A DNA stretch of 64,000 nucleotides, from the NCBI GenBank assembly GCA_963748385.1, contig CAVVIQ010000008.1, positions 124,001-188,000 of the forward strand. Reading direction: 5' to 3'. Shown here one piece after another: positions 17,026 through 25,907 of the stretch. Origin of the DNA: Rhodoblastus sp963748385 (GTDB lineage: Bacteria; Pseudomonadota; Alphaproteobacteria; Rhizobiales; Beijerinckiaceae). The notes beneath the pieces are model-generated. The model did no database searches. It had not been told where the DNA came from and was given only the letters and a program-made list of their open reading frames with translations. How positions within the stretch are numbered: the first letter of the stretch is position 1; each line of letters opens with the position of its first letter. Made by a program: the position numbers and the translations under genes.

Positions 17026-18681
17026 ATGAATCTGCGCGATTACGAGCAATATAAATTCGCTCTCGCCGACGTGGTTCGCGCGATGTCCGATCAGTTCGAT
17101 TCCACCGATTCCGAATGGCGGGAGCGCTTCCGCGACCTGTTCGCCAAGCTCGCCGACGACCGTTTTAATCTGGCCTTCATCGGGCGGTTCAGCCGGGGCA
17201 AGTCGTCATTGATGAACGCCATTCTCGGGCGACCCTGCCTGCCGGTCGGCATCGTGCCGCTGACCTCGGTCATCACCACCGTTTCCTATGGCTCGAAGGA
17301 CCAAGTGGTTCTGCGCTTCGACGGCTCCATGCTGACCCAGGAAATTCCCGTTTCCGCATTGCCCCAATATGTCACCCGGCACGGCAATCCTGGCAATATG
17401 AAGCGGATCAAGGTCGCGGAAGTCCATGTCCGCGCCGATGTGCTGCGGCGCGGTTTTCACTTCGTGGACACGCCAGGCCTCGGCTCCGCGATCGCGGAAA
17501 ACACCCGCACGACCGAATCCTTCCTGCCCGAAGCCGACGCCTTCCTGGTCGTCACCAGCTTTGAAAGTCCGCTCTCGGAAGAGGAAATCCGCATCCTGCG
17601 CGATATTTCGCCTTCGGCGCGCAGGATTTTTGTCGCCATCAACAAGCAGGATCTCGCCAGGCCCGAGGAGCGTGAGGAGGTCGCGGCTTTCGTTCGGGGC
17701 CAGCTCGCCGCGATCTTCGGCGACGATCCGCCGCGGGTCTTCGCCCTGTCCGCGCGCGACGGCCTTGAGGCGAGGGTGAGGAAGGACGACGCCGGTTTGA
17801 AAGCCAGTGGACTGATCGACCTCGAACAAGTTCTGATCGATTTTCTGCTGACCGAAAAGGCCGCGCAATTCCTGACCCGGATGTGCGCGCGCATCGCCGA
17901 GGTCGCCAACCTGCTTCCCAGAGCCAAACGAGGCGACATACCGCAACGGCTCGCCGCCCTGGCCAGCCGGATCGCGGCCCAGCCCAAGGCGCAACGCTTT
18001 CAATGCGCGACGTCCGAGGAAAGCGAGCAGGCCCTGCCGGCGCTGCACCAGTTCAACCCTTGCGAGATTTGCGCTTCCATCGACGAGGCGCAGTGGAATT
18101 TTCTGCGCGAATTCCAGTTGAAGCTCACCGTCGATCCGCAAGAACGGCGACTTTTCGCCGAACATCGCGGCCTGTGCGGATTTCACGCCTGGCAGCTGGA
18201 ATCCGTCGCCGCCGATTACGGCCTGTGCCTGAGCTATCCGCCCGTTCTGGACCGGTTCGCCGGCTGGCTGCGCACTGAGGCCGCCAACGCGAAACTGTTT
18301 GACACGCCGAAAAGGCTTCAGGCGCTTTTGCCCAAGGGCGGAAGCTGCGTCCTTTGCGATCTTCGCGCCCTGACCGAATCCGAGGCGATTGCAGCGGTCG
18401 CCGCGCGTTTGTCGCGCGACGAAGCGCAGGCGATGAAATCGCTTTCCGCGATCTGTTTCCCACATTTCGGCAAGTTGACCGAGGTTCTCCGCGATGCAAA
18501 ACAGATCGCCCGGCTGCTCGAACATCAGGCCACGCTTTTCGAGCGCCTTGCAGAGGACATGCGCCGGCATGCGCTCAAATACAACGCGCGGCGACGCGGT
18601 TACGACAGCGAGGAGGAAGAAAGCGCGGGCCAGAGGGCGCTGCTGATTCTCGCAGGCTTTCGAACTGTGAACCCCGGCTGA
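17026..18681 (+). CDS. Dynamin-like GTPase 2 with Cys/His-rich C-terminal domain
   Basis: 551-aa protein. The GTPase domain (about 50-290) has G-R-F-S-R-G-K-S-S at 53-61, V-D-T-P-G-L-G-S, and N-K-Q-D. After about residue 340 the expected dynamin stalk is replaced by a Cys/His-rich region with two similar halves: C-E-I-C near 346 with G-L-C-G-F-H-A-W near 383, and C-V-L-C near 442 with I-C-F-P-H-F-G near 476. This C-x2-C ... C-x3-H spacing looks like a zinc-binding fold, resembling the DUF6062-type pattern. The ATG at 17026 has GGGAG upstream. It probably works with the divergent GTPase in a membrane or stress function; that is inference. Confidence 0.82.
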   Translation: MNLRDYEQYKFALADVVRAMSDQFDSTDSEWRERFRDLFAKLADDRFNLAFIGRFSRGKSSLMNAILGRPCLPVGIVPLTSVITTVSYGSKDQVVLRFDGSMLTQEIPVSALPQYVTRHGNPGNMKRIKVAEVHVRADVLRRGFHFVDTPGLGSAIAENTRTTESFLPEADAFLVVTSFESPLSEEEIRILRDISPSARRIFVAINKQDLARPEEREEVAAFVRGQLAAIFGDDPPRVFALSARDGLEARVRKDDAGLKASGLIDLEQVLIDFLLTEKAAQFLTRMCARIAEVANLLPRAKRGDIPQRLAALASRIAAQPKAQRFQCATSEESEQALPALHQFNPCEICASIDEAQWNFLREFQLKLTVDPQERRLFAEHRGLCGFHAWQLESVAADYGLCLSYPPVLDRFAGWLRTEAANAKLFDTPKRLQALLPKGGSCVLCDLRALTESEAIAAVAARLSRDEAQAMKSLSAICFPHFGKLTEVLRDAKQIARLLEHQATLFERLAEDMRRHALKYNARRRGYDSEEEESAGQRALLILAGFRTVNPG

Positions 18682-18825
18682 CGGCTTGCGCCGCGCCATG
18701 GCTTTGACGCAGGCCAAGGCCGGCGGAGATGCGCCATCATAAATAAGAAATCGGACTCCTTTTTTCGCCGCCGAAGACGCGCCGCAAACGCCAATCGCAA
18801 ATTCTTTCGAGCAAGGACCTAAGCC

Positions 18826-20103
18826 ATGAGCAAGATCGCCTCCATCCACGCCCAGGAAATCCTCGACTCGCGCGGCAATCCGACCGTCCGTGTCCATCTC
18901 GCGCTGGAGAGCGGCGTCCGGGTCTCGGCCTCGGTGCCGTCCGGCGCCTCGACCGGGGAGAACGAGGCGGTCGAATTGCGCGACGGCGACAAGGCCCGCT
19001 ATGGCGGCAAGGGCGTGCTCAAGGCGATCGCCAATGTCAATGCGGTCATCGCTCCGGCGCTGATCGGAAGCGACCCGTCGCGCCAGGCCGAAATCGACGC
19101 GACCCTGATTGAACTCGACGGAACCCCGAACAAGGCGAATCTCGGCGCCAACGCCATTCTCGGCGTGTCCATGGCGGTGGCGCGGGCGGCGGCCGAGGAC
19201 GCGAAACTGCCGCTTTACGCCTATCTCGGCGGCGCCGGCGCGGTCCGCCTGCCCGCGCCGATGATGAACATTCTCAATGGCGGCAAGCACGCCGACAACA
19301 GCGTCGATTTCCAGGAATTCATGGTCATGCCGATCGGCGCGCCGACTTTCGCGGAAGCCTTGCGCTATGGCGCCGAGACCTTCCATGCGCTGGCCGGAAT
19401 TCTCAAGAAGCAAGGCTATTCGACCTCGGTCGGCGACGAAGGCGGCTTCGCGCCCAATCTGAAAAGCAATGAGGAGGCCTGCGAGCGCATCGTCCAGGCG
19501 ATCGAGGCGGCCGGCTACAAGCCCGGCAAGGACATCGCCATCGCGCTCGATCCCGCCGCAAGCTCCTTCTACGGCAACGGCGCCTATGATCTGGCGAAAT
19601 CGGGCGGCGGCCGCAAATCTTCCGACGAGATGATCGCGATCTACCAGAAATGGATCGAGACTTTTCCGATCGTCTCGATCGAGGACGGGCTCGACGAAAA
19701 CGACTGGGCCGGCTTTGCCCGGCAGACGGCGGCCCAGGGCCAGAAGATTCAGATCGTCGGCGACGATATTTTCGTCACCAATCCGGAATTCGTGCGCCGG
19801 GGCGTCGCGGAAAGAACCGCGAATTCGGTCCTGATCAAGCTCAACCAGATCGGCACCGTCACCGAGACGATCCAGACCATCGACCTCTGCCGCGCCGCCG
19901 GCTGGCGCTATGTCGTCTCGCATCGTTCGGGCGAAACCGAGGACGCGTTCATGGCCGATTTCGCGGTCGCCATGGGCGGCGGCCAGATCAAGACCGGATC
20001 CGCCTGCCGCAGCGAGCGCATCGCCAAATATAACCGGCTGCTCGAAATCGAACGCGCGCTGGGCAAGGCGGCCGTCTTCGCCTCGCCCTTCGCGGCGGGT
20101 TGA
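18826..20103 (+). CDS. eno: Enolase
   Basis: 425-aa cytoplasmic phosphopyruvate hydratase, which interconverts 2-phosphoglycerate and phosphoenolpyruvate. The signature L-I-K-L-N-Q-I-G-T-V-T-E-T is near residue 335. Catalytic and Mg-binding blocks S-G-A-S-T-G, D-E-G-G-F-A-P, S-I-E-D-G, G-D-D and S-H-R-S-G are all present. Full length. AAGGA lies about seven bases before the ATG. A cluster of strong hairpins follows the stop. PEP made here could feed the PEP carboxylase encoded later in the window, as in the serine cycle, though the genes are far apart. Confidence 0.97.
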   Translation: MSKIASIHAQEILDSRGNPTVRVHLALESGVRVSASVPSGASTGENEAVELRDGDKARYGGKGVLKAIANVNAVIAPALIGSDPSRQAEIDATLIELDGTPNKANLGANAILGVSMAVARAAAEDAKLPLYAYLGGAGAVRLPAPMMNILNGGKHADNSVDFQEFMVMPIGAPTFAEALRYGAETFHALAGILKKQGYSTSVGDEGGFAPNLKSNEEACERIVQAIEAAGYKPGKDIAIALDPAASSFYGNGAYDLAKSGGGRKSSDEMIAIYQKWIETFPIVSIEDGLDENDWAGFARQTAAQGQKIQIVGDDIFVTNPEFVRRGVAERTANSVLIKLNQIGTVTETIQTIDLCRAAGWRYVVSHRSGETEDAFMADFAVAMGGGQIKTGSACRSERIAKYNRLLEIERALGKAAVFASPFAAG

Positions 20104-20112
20104 GCGCCTTAC

Positions 20113-20230
20113 ACGAATTCCGGATGAACCATCCGGAATTCGTATTCCGCTGGCGCGAAAATCCGTCCGCGACATAGAGGATTTTCGCGCCATGGCGTTT
20201 CCGCGGATTGCGGAGCAATCTTGCGGAAAC
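20113..20230. repeat. Three consecutive inverted repeats downstream of eno
   Basis: Three back-to-back palindromes. The first is 20113-20143, a perfect 14-base stem (ACGAATTCCGGATG) with a three-base loop. The second is 20152-20191, a perfect 13-base stem (GGCGCGAAAATCC) with a 14-base loop. The third is 20197-20230, GTTTCCGC paired with GCGGAAAC around an inner GATTGC/GCAATC stem. The first may terminate eno, but the cluster is more than one terminator needs and resembles a mosaic repeat element. Confidence 0.8.
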
Positions 20231-20293
20231 CGCATTAATCGGGCCTTTACCATGTCGCGGCAAAGCTGACAGGCGTTTCAGGACTGGCGACCC

Positions 20294-21157
20294 ATGGGCT
20301 ATCTGCATCCGCCGCCCGGCGACGGGCCGGTCATCGTGATGAAGGACGTCGGAGGCGACGTCCGGCAATATGCCGCCCAGACCTACGCCTACATCCGCGG
20401 CGGGCGCGAAGTGCGGCTGCACGAATGCCGCTCGGCTTGCACGCTGGCTTTGGCCGTCCCCGATGTCTGCGTTTATCCCGACGGCGTCCTGCGCTTTCAC
20501 AAGGCCTACAATCCGATCACCAAAGCGACCAACGACGGGGTTTCGGACGCCATGATGATGGCCTATCCGCCCGCCGTGCGCGAGCGGCTCGGCGTCCTCA
20601 CCCGCAAGTACAAGTCGCTGACCGGATCGGAGCTCATCCGTCTCGGCGTGCGCGACTGCACGGCGCCGGCCGAACCGAAAATCGTCATCGCGCGGGCCAG
20701 CGCGCGGCCGATCGGCTCCGAAGCCTCCCTGTCCAATGGCATGGGCGGATTGTTCGCCTCCTTTGGCGCGCCCGACATTCCGGTTTACAGCGGCTACGGC
20801 GCTCCGGTCCGGGTCGCACAGGTCAAGGTCCAGGTCGCGCCGGTCAAGATCGAGGTCGCCGACGCGGCGCATGTCGCCGCGTCCGTCCAAGACGCGACGA
20901 CCGCCGCGGCGCAAGGCGCCGCGGAAGCGGAAACGCCGACGCCGCCGCCGCGCCCGTCCGAGCTCTCGGAGACGCATTGGAACGCCGTCGCGAGCCTGGA
21001 ATCGGCGCCGCCCCCGGAGCCGCCGGCGCGACCGCTCGCGCTCGATGGGTTCCCGGCGCGGGCTTCCGCCTGGGGCGTCCGGATTCGCGGCTCGGCGCCC
21101 GCGCTGGCCTCGGCGCGCTTCGCGCCCTTCCCCTACCGCCTGATCCAGAAAAGCTGA
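20294..21157 (+). CDS. Predicted protein with ClpP/crotonase-like fold region
   Basis: 287-aa protein. Residues about 10-130 resemble the periplasmic ClpP-fold proteins of unknown function common in alphaproteobacteria: G-G-D-V-R, then E-C-R-S-A-C-T-L-A-L, then V-Y-P-D-G-V-L-R-F-H-K-A-Y. The Ser in C-R-S-A-C-T would sit where the protease nucleophile does. The C-terminal half is Ala/Pro/Val-rich and probably disordered. No signal peptide is visible from this start; an in-frame stop at 20267-20269 rules out a long extension. An inactive or divergent member is possible. Confidence 0.5.
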   Translation: MGYLHPPPGDGPVIVMKDVGGDVRQYAAQTYAYIRGGREVRLHECRSACTLALAVPDVCVYPDGVLRFHKAYNPITKATNDGVSDAMMMAYPPAVRERLGVLTRKYKSLTGSELIRLGVRDCTAPAEPKIVIARASARPIGSEASLSNGMGGLFASFGAPDIPVYSGYGAPVRVAQVKVQVAPVKIEVADAAHVAASVQDATTAAAQGAAEAETPTPPPRPSELSETHWNAVASLESAPPPEPPARPLALDGFPARASAWGVRIRGSAPALASARFAPFPYRLIQKS

Positions 21158-21160
21158 ATT

Positions 21161-22274
21161 TCAGAACAGGCTGAGCTGACGCTCGCCGCGTTCCGGCGGC
21201 TCGAAAAGATCGGTTCGCAGCCTGATTTTCGTCTTGCTTAAACCCAGCCTTTCGCTCGCCAGTTCGAAGCGCCGGCCGATCATCCAGGCGTAGGGCCCGG
21301 TTCCGGTCATGCGTCTGCCCCAGGCGGAATCGTAAAGCTTGCCGTCGCGGGTCGAGCGCAGCAGCGCCAGCGCCTTGCGATATTTGTCGGGGAAATGTTC
21401 GAGCAGCCAGCCGGCGAAGAGATCCCGCGTCTCCAGCGGCAGGCGCAGCAGGATGTAGCCCGGCCTCGCGCGCGCCAGAGGCGTGGGCGCGGGCGAGAAT
21501 GGTCTCGATCTCATGGTCGGTCACGCCGGGAATGACCGGCGCGACCATGACCGCCGTCGGCACGCCGGCCTGCGCAAGCTTTTCGATCGCCTCCAGCCGG
21601 CGCGCAGGCGTCGAAGCGCGCGGCTCCATCGTCCGCGCCAGATCGCGGTCGATCGTCGTCACCGAAAGCGCGACCTTGACCAGGCCTTTTTCGGCCATCG
21701 GCGCGAGCAGGTCGAGGTCGCGCAGCACCAGCGCCGATTTGGTCACGATGGCGACCGGGTGGCTGGCCTCGGACAGAACCTCGAGAATGGAGCGCATCAC
21801 CCGATGCTCGCGCTCGATCGGCTGGTAGGGATCGGTATTGGTCCCGATCGCCAGCGCCTTGGGCTGGTAGCCGGGCGCGGAAATTTCGCGGCGCAAGGCT
21901 TCGGCCGCGCCATCCTTGACGAAGAGCCGGCTCTCGAAGTCCAGCCCGGGCGAAAGGCCGAGATAAGCGTGGGTCGGGCGCGCGAAACAATAGACGCAGC
22001 CATGCTCGCAGCCGCGAAACGGATTGATCGAGCGCTCGAAGGCGAGATCGGGCGAGTTGTTGCGGGTTATCAGCGTTCGCGGCTTTTCGTGGAAAATCTC
22101 GGTCCTGAACGGCGGCAATTCCTCCAGCGCGCCCCAGCCGTCGTCGAAGTCGACCCGCTCAACCTTTTCGAAGCGGCCCGACGGATTGATCGTCGCGGCG
22201 CGGCCGCGCCGGCGCTGCGGCGCGACCGGGTTCGGCGCCGGGAAGGAAGCGGGATGCGGGGCCAGGGAAGCCAT
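21161..22274 (-). CDS. PA0069-type radical SAM protein, SplB-like (one-base frameshift)
   Basis: Radical SAM protein of the SplB/COG1533 group, 370 aa after correction. The cluster motif C-E-H-G-C-V-Y-C is at about residues 87-94, in the context N-P-F-R-G-C-E-H-G-C-V-Y-C-F-A-R. G-T-N-T-D-P-Y-Q-P and V-T-K-S are family blocks. The frame breaks after G-A-R-E-A-G and resumes Y-I-L-L-R-L-P-L-E; deleting one base from the run at 21459-21461 restores it. The ATG at 22274 lies 30 bases from a LexA-type box, so the gene is probably SOS-induced, in line with a DNA-repair link suggested for this group. Substrate unproven. Confidence 0.82.
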
Positions 22275-22303
22275 GGGCGCTGTCCGGAACAAATCAGGTA
22301 TAA

Positions 22304-22318
22304 GAACATTTAGAGAAC
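22304..22318 (-). promoter_or_regulatory. LexA (SOS) box
   Basis: On the minus strand the sequence is GTTCTCTAAATGTTC, an exact GTTC-N7-GTTC, the LexA operator of alphaproteobacteria. It lies 30 bases before the start of the PA0069-type radical SAM gene and about 58 bases from the oppositely oriented gene at 22376, so it could affect both. Confidence 0.75.
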
Positions 22319-22375
22319 ATCAACCTTTTGTCAAGCCGCTTGCCAAAGCGGGCAAAAGGACTAAATCCATCCGCC

Positions 22376-22894
22376 ATGGTCACCGCGATCGTCCTTTCTC
22401 CTTCGCTCGGCGCGTCCGCCGAGCGCGCCGCCGAGGCGGTGGCGCGCAGCCTCGCGGCCCTGGTGCGGGCTTCGGTGGAGGGGATCGTCCGCGACGCCGT
22501 GATCGTCGGTCCCGCCGCGGACATGCTGGCGGAAATCGCCAACCACGCCGGCTGCGCCTTCGTCGAAGCGTCCTCCATGGCGCAAGGTTTTCCGCGCGCG
22601 CTTGGTCAGGCCAGAAGCGAGCTTATTTTCGTCCTCGAAGGCGGCTATGCGCCGCTGACCGGCTTTGTCGAGGAAGCCGGCGATTTCCTGCGCTCCGGCG
22701 CCTTCCGCGGCGCGCTGCTGCGCCGCGCGCCCGACACATTGATCACCCGCCTAGCTCCGTCGCTGGCGCGGGCGGTCGGCGCCCTCGCGCCGCGCGCGGC
22801 TTTTCAGGGCGAAGCCCCGCGCGACCTCGGCGCATTGATCCGGGGTCTCAAGATTCGCCAAACGCTCAATATTCGCGCGCAGAAAATCGTGTAG
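22376..22894 (+). CDS. Degenerate glycosyltransferase-like protein
   Basis: 172-aa protein with an N-terminus resembling the GT-A fold of family 2 glycosyltransferases: a hydrophobic strand V-T-A-I-V-L-S-P, then D-A-V-I-V-G, I-A-N-H-A-G-C-A-F-V, and S-E-L-I-F-V-L-E-G-G. The usual D-x-D metal motif is absent, and the C-terminal catalytic half is short, so it may be inactive. No strong ribosome site precedes the ATG, and a TTG 48 bases upstream is an alternative. The SOS box lies upstream. Confidence 0.45.
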   Translation: MVTAIVLSPSLGASAERAAEAVARSLAALVRASVEGIVRDAVIVGPAADMLAEIANHAGCAFVEASSMAQGFPRALGQARSELIFVLEGGYAPLTGFVEEAGDFLRSGAFRGALLRRAPDTLITRLAPSLARAVGALAPRAAFQGEAPRDLGALIRGLKIRQTLNIRAQKIV

Positions 22895-23028
22895 CGTCCG
22901 CCTGGTGCAAGCAGCGGCCCGAAAATTGTGGCGGCGCGGCTATCTTCGCTCCGCCCGATCGTTTAAGGTTGCGCTTGGCAATCCAATGAAATCAGGATCT
23001 GTGGTTGCGTTTGAGCAAAGGAGCCTGC

Positions 23029-24849
23029 ATGGCGTCCGCGTCGACCCGGGAAAATTCTGGCGGCATCTTCAACATCGTGCTGATCAAGCCCACGCATTAC
23101 GATGACCAGGGCTATCCGATCCAATGGCTTCGCTCCGCCATCCCATCCAATACGCTCGCCTGCCTGTATGGCCTCGCGCAGGACGCTGCACAGCGCAAAA
23201 TACTTGGCCCCGATGTCGAGCTGCGCCTCCACACTTTTGACGAGACGAATACCCGCATCCGTCCGCAGGAAATCGCCGCCATGGTCCGCGAGGCCGGCGG
23301 CGACGGCGTGATTTGCCTGGTCGGGGTGCAGTCGAACCAGTTTCCCCGCGCTCTCGATCTTGCGCGCAGGTTCCGCGCCGATGGGCTTCAGGTCGGGATC
23401 GGCGGCTTCCATGTGTCCGGCTGCCTTGCCATGCTCCCCGAACTGCCGCCGGAAATCCGCGAGGCTCAGGCCCTGGGCGTGTCGCTTTTCGCCGGCGAAT
23501 CGGAAAACCATCGCTTCGACGGTTTTCTGCGGGACGCTTTCGAGCACAAGCTTCAGCCGCTCTACAATTATCTCGACGAACTGCCCTCGCTCGAAGGCGA
23601 GCCCCTGCCGATCCTGCCGCGCGCCCGCGTGCGCCGCACCATGGGCAAATTGTCGAGCCTCGATTTCGGGCGCGGCTGCCCCTATCAATGCTCCTTCTGC
23701 ACCATCATCAATGTCCAGGGGCGCAAGAGCCGCTTCCGCAACGCCGACGATCTCGAACGCATCCTGCGCGAGAACCAGGCGCAGGGCGTGAACCGCTTCT
23801 TCATCACCGACGACAATTTCGCCCGCAACGCCCAGTGGGAGCAGCTTTTCGACCGCATCATCAAGCTGCGGGAAGAGGAAGGCATGACCTTCGGCTTCAC
23901 CATCCAGGTCGACACGCTCTGCCACAAGATCCCGAATTTCATCGAGAAGGCGACGCGCGCCGGCGCCAACCGGGTCTTCATCGGGCTGGAGAACATCAAC
24001 CCCGACAACCTGATCGAGGCCAAGAAGCGCCAGAACAAGATCACCGAATATAGGGTCATGCTGCAGAAATGGCGCGACCACGGCGCCCATACCGCCGCCG
24101 GCTATATTCTGGGCTTTCCCGCCGACACCAGGGAAAGCATTCTGCGCGACGTCGAGATCATCAAGCGCGAACTGCCGCTCGACATTCTCGAATTCTTCTT
24201 CCTCACCCCCCTGCCGGGTTCGGAGGACCACCAGCGCATGCTCGCCAAGGGCGTTTGGATGGACCCCGACCTCAACAAATACGATCTCAACCACCGCGTC
24301 ACCCATCATGGCAAAATGTCGGACGCCGAATGGGAGGACGCCTATCGCTCCGCCTGGGCCGCCTATTACACCGACGACCATGTGAAGACCGTGATGCGGC
24401 GCTCCGCCGTCCACGGCCTGCGCTCGATGAAGTCGCTGAAGTCCAAACTGCTGATGTTCCATCTCATGATCAAATATGAGGGCGTCCATCCGCTGGAAGG
24501 CGGCGCCTTGCGGCTGAAATTCCGGAAAGACCGCCGCCCCGGCATGAAGCTGGAAAATCCTATTGTTTTCTATCCGCGCTATGTGTTCAAGACGCTGCGC
24601 AACGCCGTGGGCTACTGGCTGACCATCCGCAAATTCGACCGCTTCATGAAGGAAGCGATCGAGGCGCCGGATCGCGAGGCCTATGCCGACATGGCCGTCG
24701 CGCCGCAGAGCGCCGAGGAATTCGAGGACATGGCGCTCTATCACGCCACGACCGGCGGCGAAGCCGCGCTGGCGCGCAGAAAACGCGACGAGGCGATCCG
24801 CAAGGGCGCCCAGAGCTCGGCGGATGTGGCCGCGCCGGCGGCGGAATGA
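23029..24849 (+). CDS. B12-binding-domain radical SAM protein
   Basis: 606-aa enzyme. Residues about 15-190 form an N-terminal cobalamin-binding-like domain (N-I-V-L-I-K-P-T-H-Y-D, G-I-G-G-F-H-V-S-G). The radical SAM domain starts with C-P-Y-Q-C-S-F-C near residue 222, followed by I-T-D-D-N-F-A-R-N and G-L-E-N-I-N-P-D. A C-terminal helical region of about 180 residues follows. This architecture (COG1032) catalyses methylations or ring rearrangements on unactivated carbons; the substrate is not predictable here. The ATG at 23029 has AAGGAG five bases upstream. The cupin gene starts seven bases after the stop. Confidence 0.8.
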   Translation: MASASTRENSGGIFNIVLIKPTHYDDQGYPIQWLRSAIPSNTLACLYGLAQDAAQRKILGPDVELRLHTFDETNTRIRPQEIAAMVREAGGDGVICLVGVQSNQFPRALDLARRFRADGLQVGIGGFHVSGCLAMLPELPPEIREAQALGVSLFAGESENHRFDGFLRDAFEHKLQPLYNYLDELPSLEGEPLPILPRARVRRTMGKLSSLDFGRGCPYQCSFCTIINVQGRKSRFRNADDLERILRENQAQGVNRFFITDDNFARNAQWEQLFDRIIKLREEEGMTFGFTIQVDTLCHKIPNFIEKATRAGANRVFIGLENINPDNLIEAKKRQNKITEYRVMLQKWRDHGAHTAAGYILGFPADTRESILRDVEIIKRELPLDILEFFFLTPLPGSEDHQRMLAKGVWMDPDLNKYDLNHRVTHHGKMSDAEWEDAYRSAWAAYYTDDHVKTVMRRSAVHGLRSMKSLKSKLLMFHLMIKYEGVHPLEGGALRLKFRKDRRPGMKLENPIVFYPRYVFKTLRNAVGYWLTIRKFDRFMKEAIEAPDREAYADMAVAPQSAEEFEDMALYHATTGGEAALARRKRDEAIRKGAQSSADVAAPAAE

Positions 24850-24856
24850 TCGCGGC

Positions 24857-25297
24857 ATGATCGACTTGCGCGATCCGTCGCTCGACGCGCGGAAAGTGCG
24901 CGAGGCTTTGGATCTCGCCCCGCATCCCGAAGGCGGCGCCTTCCGCGAGATCTGGCGCGACGCGCCGGAAGGCGGCGGGCGCGGCGCCGCGACCAGCATT
25001 TTCTTCCTGCTCGAGGCCGGCGCAAGCTCCCACTGGCATCGCGTGGACGCCGCCGAACTGTGGATCTGGCAGGCGGGCGCGCCGCTGGCGCTTGAAATCG
25101 ACGGCGGCGGGAAGCCTGAGCGCATCCGCCTCGGTCCAAACCTTTCCGCCGGCGAAAGCCTTCAGGCCGTCGTCCCGAAAAACGTCTGGCAGGCCGCGAA
25201 AAGTCTCGGCGCCTGGACGCTGGTTTCCTGCGTCGTCGCGCCGGCCTTCGAATTTTCGGGTTTTGAGCTTGCCCCGCCCGGTTGGTCACCGGGCTAG
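24857..25297 (+). CDS. Cupin, DUF985 family
   Basis: 146-aa single-domain cupin. H-P-E-G-G-A-F-R-E-I-W, S-S-H-W-H-R-V and E-L-W-I-W are the characteristic DUF985 (YML079-like) blocks, followed by V-P-K-N-V-W-Q and a C-terminal V-A-P-A-F-E-F-S-G-F. Members form dimers that may bind a small sugar or nucleotide; no reaction is established. It follows the B12-type radical SAM gene by seven bases and is likely in the same transcript. Confidence 0.8.
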   Translation: MIDLRDPSLDARKVREALDLAPHPEGGAFREIWRDAPEGGGRGAATSIFFLLEAGASSHWHRVDAAELWIWQAGAPLALEIDGGGKPERIRLGPNLSAGESLQAVVPKNVWQAAKSLGAWTLVSCVVAPAFEFSGFELAPPGWSPG

Positions 25298-25308
25298 TGG
25301 TCGAACCC

Positions 25309-25348
25309 ACGCTTGGTTCCCGGCCATGAATGACCCAGAACGGCGGAA
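25309..25348 (+). repeat. Dispersed 40-base repeat, copy B
   Basis: Second copy of the repeat seen at 1603-1642, three mismatches, same orientation, here directly after the cupin gene. No terminal inverted repeats are visible. Confidence 0.75.
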
Positions 25349-25544
25349 AGCTGAAGACCGCAGGGGCCGTCAGCAATGGCGGCTTGGTGCTATTGACCAG
25401 ACGAAGGCGGACGCGCTGGCGCTGTGACTGGCTCTTCAGAATTCTTGAATTACGCGCCCGCCTGAAAATCTGAAGAAAGTGATCTCAGTGCGGCGCTGCC
25501 GAGACGACAAATTTAACCCGACGCGCAACGATAATCGCGACCTG

Positions 25545-25907
25545 TCAAGCTAAGCTTTCACTGCGAAGACAGGCAGCTGTCCAAACTGCTCCGGTTGCAT
25601 CGATTATTCCAGCTAGAATAAATATTGGAGGTGCAAGCCCAAGTGCCACAATAGTAAAAAAGAACACAGCAACAACGAGCCTAGCCCGGACTGACCAGCG
25701 AAAAAATGCTACAACCTCGCTTCCCGAGGCCATGAAGTCGAAATACCCGATGATGAGTACCAGCGCTCCGACCACCCGAATCCAAATTTCCTGTGTCTCT
25801 GGAACTCCAAAAACGTATCCCCATAAATTAGGCAAAAATAAAAGTTTGAAGCCAAGGACGAACATGTAAATGGAGAATGCACGAAGGCTAAAGGCTGATT
25901 TGCTCAT
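25545..25907 (-). CDS. Small four-helix membrane protein in an AT-richer islet
   Basis: 120-aa hydrophobic protein with about four membrane segments (for example Y-M-F-V-L-G-F-K-L-L-F-L and L-V-V-A-V-F-F-F-T-I-V-A-L). The ATG at 25907 has GAGGA seven bases upstream; a longer frame has no support. Base composition from about 25430 to 26060 is visibly lower in GC than the surroundings, and codon use includes many A/T-ending codons, suggesting recent acquisition. No family recognised; a DoxX- or DUF-type small membrane protein is possible. Confidence 0.65.
   Translation of the reverse strand: MSKSAFSLRAFSIYMFVLGFKLLFLPNLWGYVFGVPETQEIWIRVVGALVLIIGYFDFMASGSEVVAFFRWSVRARLVVAVFFFTIVALGLAPPIFILAGIIDATGAVWTAACLRSESLA

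Noticed and set aside
17206..20253. 1015-codon open frame on the minus strand
   Set aside because: It is antisense to the second dynamin-like gene and enolase. Both have full family motifs on the plus strand, and the minus-strand composition is the mirror expected in high-GC DNA.
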